Source: Nelumbo lutea
Taxonomy: Eukaryota; Streptophyta; Magnoliopsida; Proteales; Nelumbonaceae
Length of the DNA stretch: 64,000 bases
Direction: 5' to 3'
Assembly: GCA_022828595.1 (NCBI GenBank)
Contig: JAKGHH010000002.1
Location: 64,018,383-64,082,382 of the forward strand
Below, piece after piece: positions 42,202 through 54,300 of the stretch (position 1 is its first letter; each line of letters begins with the position of its first letter). The position numbers were made by a program, and so were the translations under genes. The notes under the pieces are model-generated. The model saw nothing but the letters and a program-made list of their open reading frames with translations, did no database searches and was not told where the DNA came from.

Positions 42202-44466
42202 CTCTTTGAGGTGTTCTATTCTGTGGACGAGAAATTTGTGGGTGTGGACCCATACTACTGTGGTAGAAACCAATCCACACCACATCTTAGTCCATAGTTG
42301 TTTTGAACTATGTTAACTAAATGTGTGGATTAGTCCATACCACACTTCTTTATTCCATACATCTTACATATAATTTGTTGAATAGATATACAATCGATTA
42401 TAAATAAGTAATTATACACAATAACCTAAATTAATTTGGAAATATCATTGATAAATTCATATTAACCAACAAAAAATTATTTTAACAAAAAACAAGTGAA
42501 AATAATTTAAAAATAACAAAACTATTTTTTATTAAAAATTTAAAATAATTCAATAAACTTTATTGAATTATTTAAAACTTCAATAAAAATATTAGAACTT
42601 TTTCTAAAAAATTAAAAGGTATATTATCAAATTATAGGTTCCATTGATCAACAGTGAATCTCTACTTTGTTAACCATAAAGGGAGGAGAAGAAACATAGC
42701 CTCAAGGGTGTAATCTATACTATATTATATAGCAACATAGGCTATGTTAGCAACCCTCTCCTTCTCCCATTCCCCCTTCTCTCATTTCTCCTTAACACTC
42801 TCTCTTTTCTCCCTTACCCCTTCCCAACCTTTTCATGTAACCATGTTGCAGCCTTCTCTTCTTCACTAAAGTATCACTCCAACTCTCTCCCTCTCATGTT
42901 CCCTAATAACTTAGCCAACCCCCTCCTGAAATTTCTCTTAAACTATCTCTCCCACCAACAATTGCTCTTAAAACACCTCTTGATCTAATTACATGCATAA
43001 TAAACCATTTAAAACCAAAAGCATTGTTAAATTAATTAGTTAAATAAATTTGGGTAGTCAAATTAATTTGTAAAATATTTTTTACATTTTCAATAATTAC
43101 TGATATTATAGAATATTATTCAATAAATATCAACACTTAAACTATAATTTTTTGTAGTTTCGGTAAATTGGAAAATTTAATTACAAAAAAATTATTTGTT
43201 GAAAATTATTAGTTTTGGTAATTTAACTTTAAAAATTTTTTAAAATAAATTATTGAAATCAATAATTACTAAAAAATTAATAATTAATTAAAATATTAAA
43301 AATACAAATTTAATAATTAAAATTTTTTCATTAGATAATTTGTTTCAATAAGCATAAGTTTATTTTTTTCATTTTCATTTATTTTGATATTATTAATAAT
43401 TTTTAGCAATAAATAATTATTGTTATTTTTTGTAATTTTGGTCAATTTATTAATATTTAATGATATTATCAAATAATAATTAAATTTTTTAGCAAAAATT
43501 TATTTTCAATAAATATAAATTTACTTTTTATATTTTCAGTAATTTTGATACTTAATATAATTTTTGAGTAGTAATTAGTGATTTTGGTAATTTAATTTAG
43601 TGAAAGGCAAATTACACAACTTCTAATTATTAAAATAAATAATTAGAAAATTTTAATTATTTCCATAAGTATTGGATACTACATTTATAATTACCATAAT
43701 TATTGGAATTATATTTATGGGTCTGGAGGGAATTAGGGTTTGGGGGATGACCCCCTAGGTCGGAGTGGCAATGGACGGGTTCGGGGTGACAATCATACAC
43801 TCCCTCTTGACCCCGAATTTCAAACTACTCCCCATCTTTGATCTCAATCCCCGACGATAAAAAAATTTAGCCTACATCTCCAGTCCCCAATAGAGACAGA
43901 TTCCCCATCGGGGACTTAAATCCCCAAATTTTTTAATTAAAAGTTTCTTTTTAGAAAGGTATTTATTTTAAATATATTTTAATATATAATACAAATAACA
44001 TGAATAATATTATATATTTAATATAATATATACACATATTGAATATATATAATCGGATTCAAGGCGGGGTGTGGACTTTATTCCTTATCCCCACTTGGTC
44101 GCGGAGGTTGGGTACTCTTTGGGGATGGGGAAAATTTAACATCCCTACCCCCCCAAGTTTTGTAACCTCATAGAGCAATAAGTTTTAAGCCCAATAAGCC
44201 CTAACATCTTTTTCCCATGCACCGCACAAGGGTCCATCAGTGGTAAAAAAACAACAAATACTAAAGCACGTGATATGTTATCACATGCTCTTTTTCGGCT
44301 ACTAGTGGATGGTTCTCACCCACAAAATTAAGCATTAGCGAGAAATTGATTTGAGATGGTCCTTGGCGATGAATTACCCATTTCTAATGAACCGAACACC
44401 ACTAATTATCATGGACGAGACCAAAATGGTTTCATCCATGATAAAAACACAGTATCAAACACCCTC
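42202..44466. mobile_element. Large non-autonomous insert (family N, GTGTGGA-rich), about 2.3 kb
   Basis: The left end AGGTGTTCTATTCTGTGGACG and the right end (reverse-complemented) AGAGGGTGTTTGATACTGTG enclose GTGTGGA(C/T)TAGTCCA and GGTTTCATCCATGATAA words. It interrupts a minisatellite unit, which resumes at 44467 (TTAAATGTAGACTATC). The interior holds a CT-rich stretch (42740-42960), very AT-rich DNA (43000-43720) and a nested family C MITE (43760-44147). A smaller relative is at 46590-47372. No coding region was found. Confidence 0.6.
43760..44147. mobile_element. hAT-like MITE (family C), nested
   Basis: The ends TCGGAGTGGCAATGGACGGG and (reverse-complemented) TAGGGATGTTAAATTTTCCCC, with arms of CCCCGAC/GGGGATGGGG words and an AT core. 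It sits inside the 2.3-kb insert. The first bases of the left end appear mutated. Confidence 0.7.
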
Positions 44467-44734
44467 TTAAATGTAGACTATCAAAATGTTTTCTTGTTTC
44501 ATAAAAAAAAAATTCCTAGGTTTGGTTCTTAAACTTTTAAAAGCAAACTACCACACTGTTAAGTTTCTTAAAAGGATTTTCCAGACCTCCTTTCCAAACT
44601 CTCAAAAGTAAACCACTAAACTATTACTTTTGTTCCATAAAATGATTTCCCAAGTCTGATTCTTGAACTTTTAAAATCATACTACCAAATTGTTATTTTT
44701 GTTTCATAAAAGGATTTCTCAGGTCCAAGGTTTT
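44467..44734. repeat. 69-bp minisatellite, block 3
   Basis: About four units (TTCTTAAACTTTTAAAAGCA, CCACACTGTTAAGTTTCTTA and similar), continuing the array after the 2.3-kb insert. Confidence 0.8.
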
Positions 44735-45134
44735 ATTCCTAAGAGTTCTTAATTGCCTAGACAAAGCTTCTTGAAACATTCACTCTTATCTCCCTCATTA
44801 AGAGAGTAAGGGGCCTAAATTTAAATTTTAAATTTTAAATAGTTTTGACCAAAAGTTTGGAAACAACTAGTGTTTGCTAGCCTAGGGTTTTGGAGAGTGC
44901 AAATTGGATAAAGACGACCCTAATATAGAACAAGAGTGGGGGGATCAAATCTAAGACTATGACTGGCTATTGTGTTATGTTGAGGGCTTTGGATATTTTC
45001 AAAAGGGTTTAGAGATTTACAAAAATTCTGATGATGTGTTTTTTAATGAAAGTTCATATTCAAAGGAAATATGATATGAAGGATCTAATTATTGAAATTA
45101 AACCCCAAGATACTAGGGTGTCTTTTGGATAATG
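44735..45134. repeat. Unit U, copy 1 (about 400 bp, not minisatellite)
   Basis: AATTGCCTAGACAAAGCTTC, CTCCCTCATTAA, GGGGCCTAAATTTAAA, TTTTGACCAAAAGTTTGG, GCTTTGGATATTTTCAAAAG, AAAGTTCATATTCAAAGGAA and GAAATTAAACCCCAAGATAC recur in the same order at 46446-47690 and 47691-48860. Its identity is unknown. It looks like decayed coding DNA on the + strand, but I cannot assign it. Confidence 0.65.
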
Positions 45135-45337
45135 AGATTGTGCAAATTCAAATCAAACTATCAAAATGTTCATTTTGTTCCTAAAAAGGATTTTTCAAGT
45201 CTAGTTCTTAAAATCTTAAAAGCAAATTACAAAACTGTTGTTTTTGTTTCTTAAAAGAATTTCTTATATTTAGTTCTTAAATGCTTAAAATTGATTTATC
45301 AAACTATTAGTTTTGATCCTTAAATGGACTTCCTATG
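45135..45337. repeat. 69-bp minisatellite, block 4
   Basis: About three units, ending in the LTR-like insert at 45338. Confidence 0.75.
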
Positions 45338-46158
45338 TGTTGATAAGGCTGCGCTCTCATTGGTGGGTGGTCGAGTCTCCAAAAGTCTGGAAAGAGCAAT
45401 AGAGAAGAGAGAGGTTGTGGGGAAAAGAGAGGAAGAGATGAGAGATGGGAGAGACCCCCATCTGAGAAACCCTATGTCAAAGTTCTATCTTGTTCCCCCT
45501 TTAGGGAAGAGTTGCTCTCTCGTTTTATATAGAGAAACCCAAAGCTATAAGAAGAATGATATAAGAGTCTCTTTTATTAGGAAATGGGATCTTTATCTCT
45601 ATGTTGGCTATTAAGGGAGCATTATTAGGGTTTCACCATGTATCAAACGAGATCCTTCACAGACAGGGTTTCATTTCCCCTAATGATCCTCTATGTATGT
45701 TACTTATTTTTGTAACCTTTTTATACTGATGTGGCATGGGTAACATCGTTATTTGTATTGCTCACCTTTACCAAGTCCACGGGGCATCCCATTATACGTG
45801 CTTGTGTTTCTAGCACTCACTCTTGGTCTGTAGTGGTTCTACATTTATTGTTGTTTTATAATAGTTTAAAAGCTTATCGTAGATCCACAAATATGTGAAG
45901 TTCATCGCGGGACCACGTGCGTTCAAAGCTTATTACAAGTTTGTAAATTTCTAAAACTTATCCTAAACCTGTACATATCTAAAGTTCATTGCAGGTTTAC
46001 ACAGGTTGAAGTTAATTGCAACCCATTTTAGGTGTGAGTCTGTCGTAATCGTGTGATGAGTTATGAACTTTTATATGTGCGATGAGGTATAGACTTATCG
46101 CAGGCATCCGTGTGGTATTAATTCTCCACCATCTGTCCTTTGATAGTCTGAGTGACCA
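45338..46158 (+). mobile_element. LTR-like insert (possible solo LTR, 821 bp)
   Basis: It starts TGTTGATAAGG and ends GAGTGACCA and is flanked on both sides by CTATG (45333-45337, 46159-46163), a possible 5-bp target duplication. A TATA-like TTTTATATAG lies near 45524 after a purine-rich leader. It interrupts the minisatellite. Repeated AAGCTTATCGTAG/AAGTTCATCGCGG words near 45870-46010 are unusual for an LTR. An alternative is another kind of insertion with chance TG/CA ends. Confidence 0.5.
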
Positions 46159-46163
46159 CTATG

Positions 46164-46445
46164 TACCTACATCGGGTCTGGTTCTTAAAATCTTAAAAAC
46201 ACACTAATAAATTGTTAGTTTTGTTCGTTAAAAGAATTTCTTAGGTTTAGTTCTTAAACTCTTAAAAGTATATTATTAAATTGTTAATTTTATTCTATAA
46301 AAAGATTTTCCAAGTCTGGTTTTTAAATCTTAAAAGCATATTACAAAATATTAATTTTGTTCCTAAAAAGGATTTTTAAGTGTATTTCTTAAACTAATTA
46401 AACTACTAAAATGTTAATTTTGTTCCTTAAAAGATTTATCAGGCA
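46164..46445. repeat. 69-bp minisatellite, block 5
   Basis: About four units resume with TCTGGTTCTTAAAATCTTAA after the LTR-like insert and stop where unit U copy 2 begins. Confidence 0.8.
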
Positions 46446-47690
46446 TCGTCCATTGTTAATCTTTTTGCTTATTTTGGATGAACCTAGATGCCTTCTTATC
46501 TATGTTTGATCCCTTCTCTTCTCGTTAATTGCCTAGATAAGGTTCCTTGAAATCATCATACTCGTTTTCTTCATTAATTGCCTAAGAGAATAAGAAGCCT
46601 AAGGTTGTATTAGGTAACGTGTATATATTGTGGATGAGACCATTTTTGTCCTTTCTATGATAAGATATGGTATTCTGTTATATGTGGACGGTCTTCACCC
46701 ACAAAATAGCGCAGACAGAGACAGACCACACCCCAATTTATCATCTACAGTATTTTCTCACGGATGGTCCACACTATGGTGTGGATAGTTTGTGGGAAGG
46801 TTTCAGTGTAACCTACATGCATTACATTAGTCCAATTACTCTCATTTTATTTAATCTTTTAATAATTCTTAAATTTTTAATTTTTAATATGTTATCAATA
46901 AAATAATAATTTTTAATGTTAATTCTAGCATAAGTTCGACAACTCTCCTTCTCAACTCTTTTTACATTATTTAAATATTAATTTTTTAATATACTTAACA
47001 ATAAAATAATATTTAAAATATTATTTTTTTAATTATTTAAAAAATATAATTTTTGTCTACATATTAATGCATTTTTTCAATTTATTTACCATATAAAATG
47101 CAAAAATTAGACATTTATGATCGACTGTGTAGATCTCCCATAAAATGTTTATAAGATACATGAAATCAAAAAGTGTGGTGTGGATTGGTCCATACCACAA
47201 TTATAGAATGCCACCGTGGGTGTGGACTAGTCAAGTACACATTATCTATCCACAATTCAAAACAGCTGTGGACTATGGTGTGATGTGGATTGGTCCCTGC
47301 TATAAGGTGTACTGTAGACTAGTCCACATCCACCAATTTCTCATCCACACTACAAAAGACCCCTTAAATTTAAAATTAAAATTAAAATTTTAAATAACTT
47401 TGACCAAAATTTTGGAGGGTTTTTAAAGAATTGGCAATTAGGGTTTTCTAACCCAAGGTTTTCAAGAGTGCAAGTTAAATAAAGATGATCCTAAAGTAAA
47501 GGAAGATTGGGTATTCAAATATAAGGATATGATTGATTCTAGGGTTGTGATGGGGGCTTTAGATATTTTCATAAATGTCTAAGGATAGGTAGAAATTCTA
47601 AAGGGGTGTTTTGTAAGAAAAATTTAGATTCTAGAGATATAAAGGATCTATTAATTGAAATTAAACCCATGGATACTAGGGTGTTCTTTT
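46446..47690. repeat. Unit U, copy 2, interrupted by a family N element
   Basis: The left part (46446-46589) has TTTTGGATGAACCTAGATGC and AATTGCCTAGATAAGGTTCC. The right part (47373-47690) has TTTTGACC-like, GGGGGCTTTAGATATTTTCA and GAAATTAAACCCATGGATAC. Between them lies the insert at 46590-47372. Confidence 0.65.
46590..47372. mobile_element. Family N element (GTGTGGA-rich), about 780 bp
   Basis: The left region GTTGTATTAGGTAACGTG...GTGGATGAGACC and the right end (reverse-complemented) AGGGGTCTTTTGTAGTGTGG...GATGAGAAATTGGTGGATG share words with both ends of the 2.3-kb element at 42202-44466. The interior repeats GTGTGGATTGGTCC and TAGTCCACA. No gene was found inside. Confidence 0.6.
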
Positions 47691-48877
47691 ATGTTTTTCC
47701 TTGTTTTGGATGAACCTAAACACCCTCATATCTAGGTTCAATTCCCTCTCTCTTCATTAATTACTTAGACAAAGCTCCTTAAAGTCTTCACTTGTCTCCC
47801 TCATTAAATGACTAAGAAAATAGGGAGCCTAAATTTAAGGTCCTGTTTGGTGCTATTTTTGAAAATATTTTTCATACTTTTAAAAGTATGAAAGTACGAA
47901 AATTATCAAAAAATGTTTTTTGTGTATTTTTTACTTTTAAAAAACACAGTAAAAATACAAAAAACACAAAAAGCACGAAACCAGTTTTTTATACTTCAAG
48001 CTTTTTTGCCCTCTAACATATTTTATACTTTCTCAAACATGTGCATGCGTGATATTTATACACCCCACCACGTGATATCATATATGAATGCCATGTAAAA
48101 GTATAGACACATTAATGTATTTAGTGACACATGGCATGCCATATGGTTTACATATGATGCCATACGGCATCCACATGTTATTGATCCAACATTCAAATGC
48201 CACATGACATCCATATATGCTACGATATGGCACATATGGATGATACATGTTATATGAACATAATTCATGACAATCATATGCCATGTGACATTCATCTATG
48301 TTGCCATGTGGTAGGTAATATCATTAATTTTCTTTCAAATGCCACATGACATTTATATATTATTGACTTACATTTAAATGGTATATGATGCCATGTGGCA
48401 TCCACATGTTATTGACTTATATTTAAATGCCATGTGACATGCATACATATAAAATATTTTGTTGTATCCAAACACCATCATTTATTTTTACTTTTAAAAA
48501 TATGTTTTTAAAAATTGTTCATCCAAATGGTTTTTAAAGTAAAAGTACAAAGCATAAAGTGTCACCATCTTTGACCAAAATTTTGGAGGGTTTTAAAAAA
48601 GGGGGCTAACTTATGATTTTAGAGGGTACAAGTTAGATAGACGATCCTTGGGTGGAGGAAAAGTAGGGATTAAATTTAAGGTTATGATTGATTTTAAAGT
48701 TGTGTTAGGCTTTAGATATTTTTTAAAAAGGTTAAGGGACGGGCGGAAATTCCAATTAGTGTTTTGTAAGAAAAGTTCATATTCTAAGAAAATATAATGT
48801 AAATGATTTAATGATTGAAATTAAATCGCATTATGCTAAAGTAAGATGGGGAAATTTACCACAAAATTTCTCATGGG
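47691..48877. repeat. Unit U, copy 3, interrupted by another insert
   Basis: TTGTTTTGGATGAACCTAAA and AATTACTTAGACAAAGCTCC (47695-47848), then after an insert TTGACCAAAATTTTGGAGGG, GGCTTTAGATATTTTTTAAA and GAAATTAAATCGCATTATGC (48570-48860). It follows copy 2 head to tail with no minisatellite between. Confidence 0.65.
47849..48560. mobile_element. Insert with an array of TGCCATGTGGCAT palindromes
   Basis: It begins GTCCTGTTTGGTGCTATTTT and has AAAAGTATGAAAGTACG near the left and TTACTTTTAAAAATATG near the right (inverted relatives). Its centre (48040-48440) repeats ATGCCATGTGACATCCA, ATGCCATACGGCATCC and CACATGTTATTGA at irregular spacing, each word being partly self-complementary. It breaks unit U copy 3. 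No coding content. Confidence 0.55.
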
Positions 48878-49812
48878 GGTTGTAAACTCTGAAAATCAAA
48901 TTATCAAAATGTTAGTTTTGTTCTTAAAAACGACTTATCAAGTCATTAATAATATTTATAAGCAAACTACCAAACTGTTATTTTGTTCATTAAAATGATT
49001 TCTCATATCCAATTCTTAAACTCTTAAAACCAATATATCAAATTGTTACTTTTGCTCCTTAAAAAAATATATAAGTCTTGTTCTTAAGACCTTAAAAACA
49101 CAATACCAAACTATTAGTTTTATTCATTAATAATATTTTCTATGTTTGGTTTTTAAACTCTTAAAATTACATTACCAAATTGTTAGTTTTATTCTATAAA
49201 AATTTTTCTAAGGTCTGATTCTTAAACTCTTAATAGTAAACTACCAAAATATTAATTTTGTTCCTCAAAGGATTTTTATACCTAGTTTTTAAACTCTTAA
49301 AAACAGATATTCAAACTGTTAGTTTTGTTTTTTAAAAGGATTTTCAAGGTCTTGTTTTTAAACTCTTAAAAGTATATTATAAAAATATTATTTGTTTACA
49401 AAAAAGGATTTCCCAAATCTAATTCTTAAACTCTTAAAAGCATACTACCAAACTATTAATTTTATTCTATAAAAGTATTTCCTAGGTATAATTCTTAAAC
49501 TCTTGAAAGAAAATTACCAAATTATTATTTTTGTTCCTCAAAAGGATTTTTCAAGTCTAGTTCTTAAACTCTTAAAAACAGATTTTTAAATTGTTAGTTT
49601 TATTCCTTAAAAGAATTTTCCAAGCTTGGTTCTTAAATTCTTAAAAGCAAACTACCAAATTGTTAGTTTTGTTCCTTAAAATGATTTTCCAATCCTTATT
49701 CTTAAACCCTTAAAAGTAAATTACCAAACTGTCACTTTTGCTGCATAAAAATGATTTTTCAAGTCTGATTCTTAAACTCTTAAAATCAGAGTACCAAACA
49801 TAAAATTTTAAG
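48878..49812. repeat. 69-bp minisatellite, block 6 (longest)
   Basis: About 13 units. In the last six the word TTCTTAAA begins at 49423, 49492, 49561, 49630, 49699 and 49769, spacings of 69, 69, 69, 69 and 70 bp. Units differ at many positions, so the array is old. The array is too regular and too AT-rich to be coding. Confidence 0.9.
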
Positions 49813-50439
49813 AAATGCATTTAATCATGCAAAAAAAAAAAAGATAAAATATAGAACACATACCTACAACTAGGAAAGCTTTGATAAAACTATAGTTTTG
49901 CTGATGATAGAACTCCAAAAGGTGGTTCAAGTATGCTCCAAAGTAATTATAGCACAATGTAAACATAACTTTTTTCATTTATGCTTCTCCATGAAATATC
50001 AAATTTGTTACTTCTAGCATAAATGACAACACCTAATCTAATGCCTATATTTTTTTAGTGAAAGTGGTTATTTAATGTGATGTAGCAATTAAGACAATTT
50101 TTCAAAAATTTGTATTGACCAAGACAAAATGTTGCCAGTGGAAGTGGAAATGGTATCAAAGATAGCCAAAGCAGTTCATTACTGTTAGAAAAATTATGAA
50201 CTTTTAACCTTTTAAATGTTCATTTCCTATTAGGTGTTGTAGCCTGCGACTAAACAATGTATAGATAAAACTGAAGCCAATAGAATGGAGAATAACAATA
50301 CAAAAAACCAATGGAGAGGTACAAGATGCAACATATTCAAGCAATCAAAAACTAAAACTAACTACAGCTCTGCTTAACATAACTATTCCTTGTTTGCCCC
50401 ATTCTTGACTAAACTATCAAAATTATTCCCTATTTGCCC
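49813..50439. other. Spacer without a supported gene
   Basis: AT-rich DNA between the minisatellite and the LINE relic. An 11-A run lies near 49831. No gene or element ends were found. Confidence 0.4.
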
Positions 50440-51325
50440 CACCCATCGCATTCTAACCAAAATTTCTTTTTAGCCACTTAAACTTTTTAAGTTCATTCTT
50501 AAAACACCCAATCAATCTTTGGGTCCTATATCCACCCCACAACCAGTTTGGAATCACCTTTTATTAGAGTAAAAAAATTACATACTAACCAAACTGAAAT
50601 GGAGCCAAATCCATTCCTTTTTTTTTCAAATTTTGGATGATAAAGCCACATATTCTTAAATTGCAATGGAGTCAGACCCCCTTCCCCTAAGGTCATCATT
50701 GGACAAGGATATTGGCCAATGATCCAAAGTTACTCTACGTAAAGCCCTAAATATCAAATCTCCTCAATTATCCTCCCAATCTACCATGAATAAAAATCTA
50801 TCTAATTTAAATCGCATAAAATTGTTATGTCAGAGAGGTGACTCCTTAATTTCAAGGAAATTAGCAATCTCATTGAATTTCCTCATACTAGTGGTACTTC
50901 TTTGCCTCACCTTACTAGTTTCACTACAAATATTATGACATTGAAGTCCCCTCCTAAGCACCAAGATCTTTCCCATAGTTCCCAAATGCCACCTAATTCT
51001 TCCCTTAGTTCATTCCTCTCCCTATACCCATTGGGGCCATATATGTTCTGTTAAGACCTATTTGAACCCATTTATCAATTGTTGGAGTTTGATTGAAAAT
51101 GTAAACTTCCCAATCAAATCTTTCACTCCTTGCACCATATCTTTCTTTCAAATGATCACTACACCCCCTAAACTTCCTCATGATGGGAACACAACTCAAC
51201 TAATTCCGTGAATGAGAACTATATCTAGGCTTTCCTTCCTATTTAACTCATCTATTAGAGTTCTTTTTCTAGCACACCCTAATCATTGAATATTTCAACT
51301 AACAATCTTCATTCTTAACCTAAAT
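50440..51325 (-). mobile_element. L1-type LINE relic, endonuclease part of ORF2
   Basis: On the minus strand, across frames: MKIVS*NIQ*LGCARKR (start of ORF2, near 51313), GGVVIIWKKDMVQ, RSERFDWEVYIFNQ (intact frame 51199-51005), GRGMN, a GGDFNVI-like block (near 50960), TSMRKFNEIANFLEI, LDRFLFMVDWED (near 50800) and RVTLDHWPISL (the SDHxPI block, near 50725), then WGGYRTQRLIG. This is the complete order of a plant L1 endonuclease with stops and frameshifts. The reverse transcriptase that should follow, below 50440, is absent. Confidence 0.75.
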
Positions 51326-54300
51326 TTTTTTTTATCCAAACCTACAACAACATTCACTTACTCCCTCTTCTTCTTCCCTCTATTTCACTTAATCCTTAGC
51401 ACTTTTCACATATAATCTTGAACTCTTCACCTCATTCATTTGTTTCTTCCTAACCTTTCCTTCTTTCATCTTTTTTTTTTAGGAAAACTTATAAGTCATT
51501 TGGATCTTTTAACTTACACCCAGGCTTTCCCATAAATTCAGCTATTGAATCTTTAATGTTCTCCTAACATGCATTCATTGGCTCTTCCCTTAATTCTTTA
51601 TAGTTAAGTCAATTTCTACATTACCATCATTCTAATCAATATAATTTCCTTTCTCCAATTCTCTCTCTTTCAAATCCTCCATAAACTTTTCAATCAAACC
51701 CCAAATTCTCTCCCTCCTTTTCTTCCTTAGAATCACACCCTACCTCTACTCTTCCTGTTTCCTTCTCAGAAGCTAGAACTAGTGGCCTATGGGTAGTCTA
51801 GTAAGATGAAGTGCTGTCTACAAGCATAGGACACACATCAATACTTGAAACCAAATCCACAGACATACTTGGTTAGAACACAAGAGAAGAACTAAAAGGC
51901 TTTCACTGATTCAAAAAAATAGGGTTCACTAGCTTTTCTAGCTTATGTCTACTATGATTCATTTTCTATAGGAAAGGCACTTTGTGAATTACTTCCAATA
52001 TTTTGTACCTAATTACCTTTTTCTAGATTTTCCTTATTTAACTTCTAATGACTCTCGACAACTTCCTTATGGACACCCTACCTTAGGTCCCTATTTAGAT
52101 ATGGTTCTTTGATGCTTAGGTTTTGATTTATCACCCCATCTACCAAAATGTCCTCATATGCTTTAGAATCTCTTCCAATTGTTTCCGAACTTCAACTAAC
52201 TCCCATTGCTTCCACACTTCCAATCAACGAGCCTATATCCAACTTCACTTCTTCTTTATTGAACATGTCATGGTTCAACCAGCCCCCATCAACCAATTCT
52301 TTTACCAATCTTTCCTTTGTATACTTCGGGTTAGGGCAACCCCTATAGAGCTACCTTGGTCTTTTTAACGGTGATTTTTTCTCTTCACGCCCATTACAAC
52401 ACTTGTTTCGACCCAGACTTCAGACTAGACTTGTTAATTTCTCTAGCGTCCCTAGTCAATTTCTCTAGGCCTCAACTCACATGAATATTTAAAGTGTCAC
52501 ATGAGCAGTTTAGTTTAGACCCACTAAAGTTTGAACCAAGCACCTTGTTTGGTTTGGTCTATTTCTCTGGTATTCCTTGTGGATCCCACCTAGGATTCTG
52601 ACCAAGCTTCAAATTTGACCACCTCAGCATAAGAGTTTAACCCCACCCTTTTCCACTATTTTAAAAATATTTGAAAATTTTTCCTTTTTTTTCTATAAGT
52701 TTCTCTCAGTCAAAATTATTAGATTGTTCACCTTCCAAAAAATGTTCTTTTCCACTCACTCCCCTTCCCCCTCTCTTCTTTTGCCATGTGGGAACCACCT
52801 TGCCAACTCAACTTCATCGTCAAACTTGGAGATGCCTTGCTAAAGAGACGCTTTGACTTCTGCTGCAATCCGAACTCTCCTCCATCGTCCTTCAATCAAT
52901 AGGTCGTAGGATAGTGGGATGCATTCCAGTTTCACTCTGACCAACTTTATCACCTCCAACATCCTCCTATAGCTATTAGGGATGGCAATTTTCCCTATAA
53001 AACTAGGCCCTATCTTGAATGGAGTAGGTTTTTCCCAATCTTAAACAGGGACAAGGTAAGGATAGGGAAAATATTTTTGTCCTGAACCATGGATGAGGCA
53101 AGGACAGGGTTTGCATATAATTCTCCAAACCCAATGGTAACTTAGTAAATTATCCCTAGGATTAATATTAATTTTTAAAATATCACTAAGATTTTTCCAA
53201 TTTCTTAAAATACTAAGATCCTATAATTCCATTTGTAAAATACATTCAAATTGTCATAATCCAATTAATAAAATACCCCTGAATTCCCATTATCCTATAT
53301 CCAAAATATCTTGAAACTAAATGTATTTTTAAGTGGTTCCCTCGGGAAAGGAAAAATTCGGGGAATCCTCGTTCCCGATGAGGAATAGTTGCCCCGCCTG
53401 AACCCACCCCGCCATCGAGGACGGGGTGCCCTGCCCTGAACCCACCCTATTGCCATTCCTAAGATGCGACTAGTTTTCCGATATAATGTTCCTTCCAAAG
53501 ACTGAATGGCAATTCTACCATCTTCACTACTCGAAACATTATTTATTTATTTTTTTTTTCATTACAACACATATGCCATCTTTCAAACAACACCATCCCT
53601 AACATAGTTTCCACCACTGAGACATTCACTTCTTCATTGCCAATATCAATGATAGCTCTATTTTCACAAAAAGGTAAGATAGGCGTTGCATTTTTAATCT
53701 ATAGCTTGTTCGCTACATCATCCGAGACTAGTCTCCAGTCGCCAATTTTCTCCCTTGTAGTAACGACATACTTATTCTACCAATCCTCTCTTTCCACTTT
53801 CATTGACACCCATTGACACAAGCTCGCAATGAGCAACAAATCCTGAGACTTCTGTTGGCCATCACTAGCACCACAAATATCCTTGGTACAAACCAGTTCT
53901 TCCTCTGTCCCCTTCAATTAGCTCTCACCAGCCACCTCTTCAATATGTTGCTTCTCCCAAGGTTCTTCAATGTGAACCAGGTACCAGGTATTGCTGCATC
54001 ATCTCTGTGACTGCCATCTAACCACTGCATGCTTCCCTTTTGGCAGATAAAATATTTGCTTTTCATCACCCTTAAAGAGCTTTGTCACTATTATAAACCA
54101 CCCTTTTTTGTTCCAATGCAGAACGGCATCTTATTTCCTATTAGCAGCACTCAAAGAACTCTTCCATCCTTGCATTCTAACCAGAAAAGGTTGCTTCGTC
54201 AATAAAACCTTTCAACCATTACACAACTCTCTAACCAGAAATATTGTCACTTTCCTTTCCTCCCTAATCTTCAATGATACCAAGACGTTGATCGCTACAC

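Noticed and set aside
45324..45614. A 96-codon gene on the + strand
   Set aside because: The frame starts in the 69-bp minisatellite and crosses the boundary of the inserted LTR-like element. It has no known domain.
47913..48295. Small proteins on either strand
   Set aside because: They read through the palindromic TGCCATGTGGCAT array of an inserted element.
48878..49812. CRISPR-like array (regular 69-bp spacing)
   Set aside because: Whole units repeat with no unique spacers, the DNA is plant nuclear, and there are no cas genes. It is a minisatellite.
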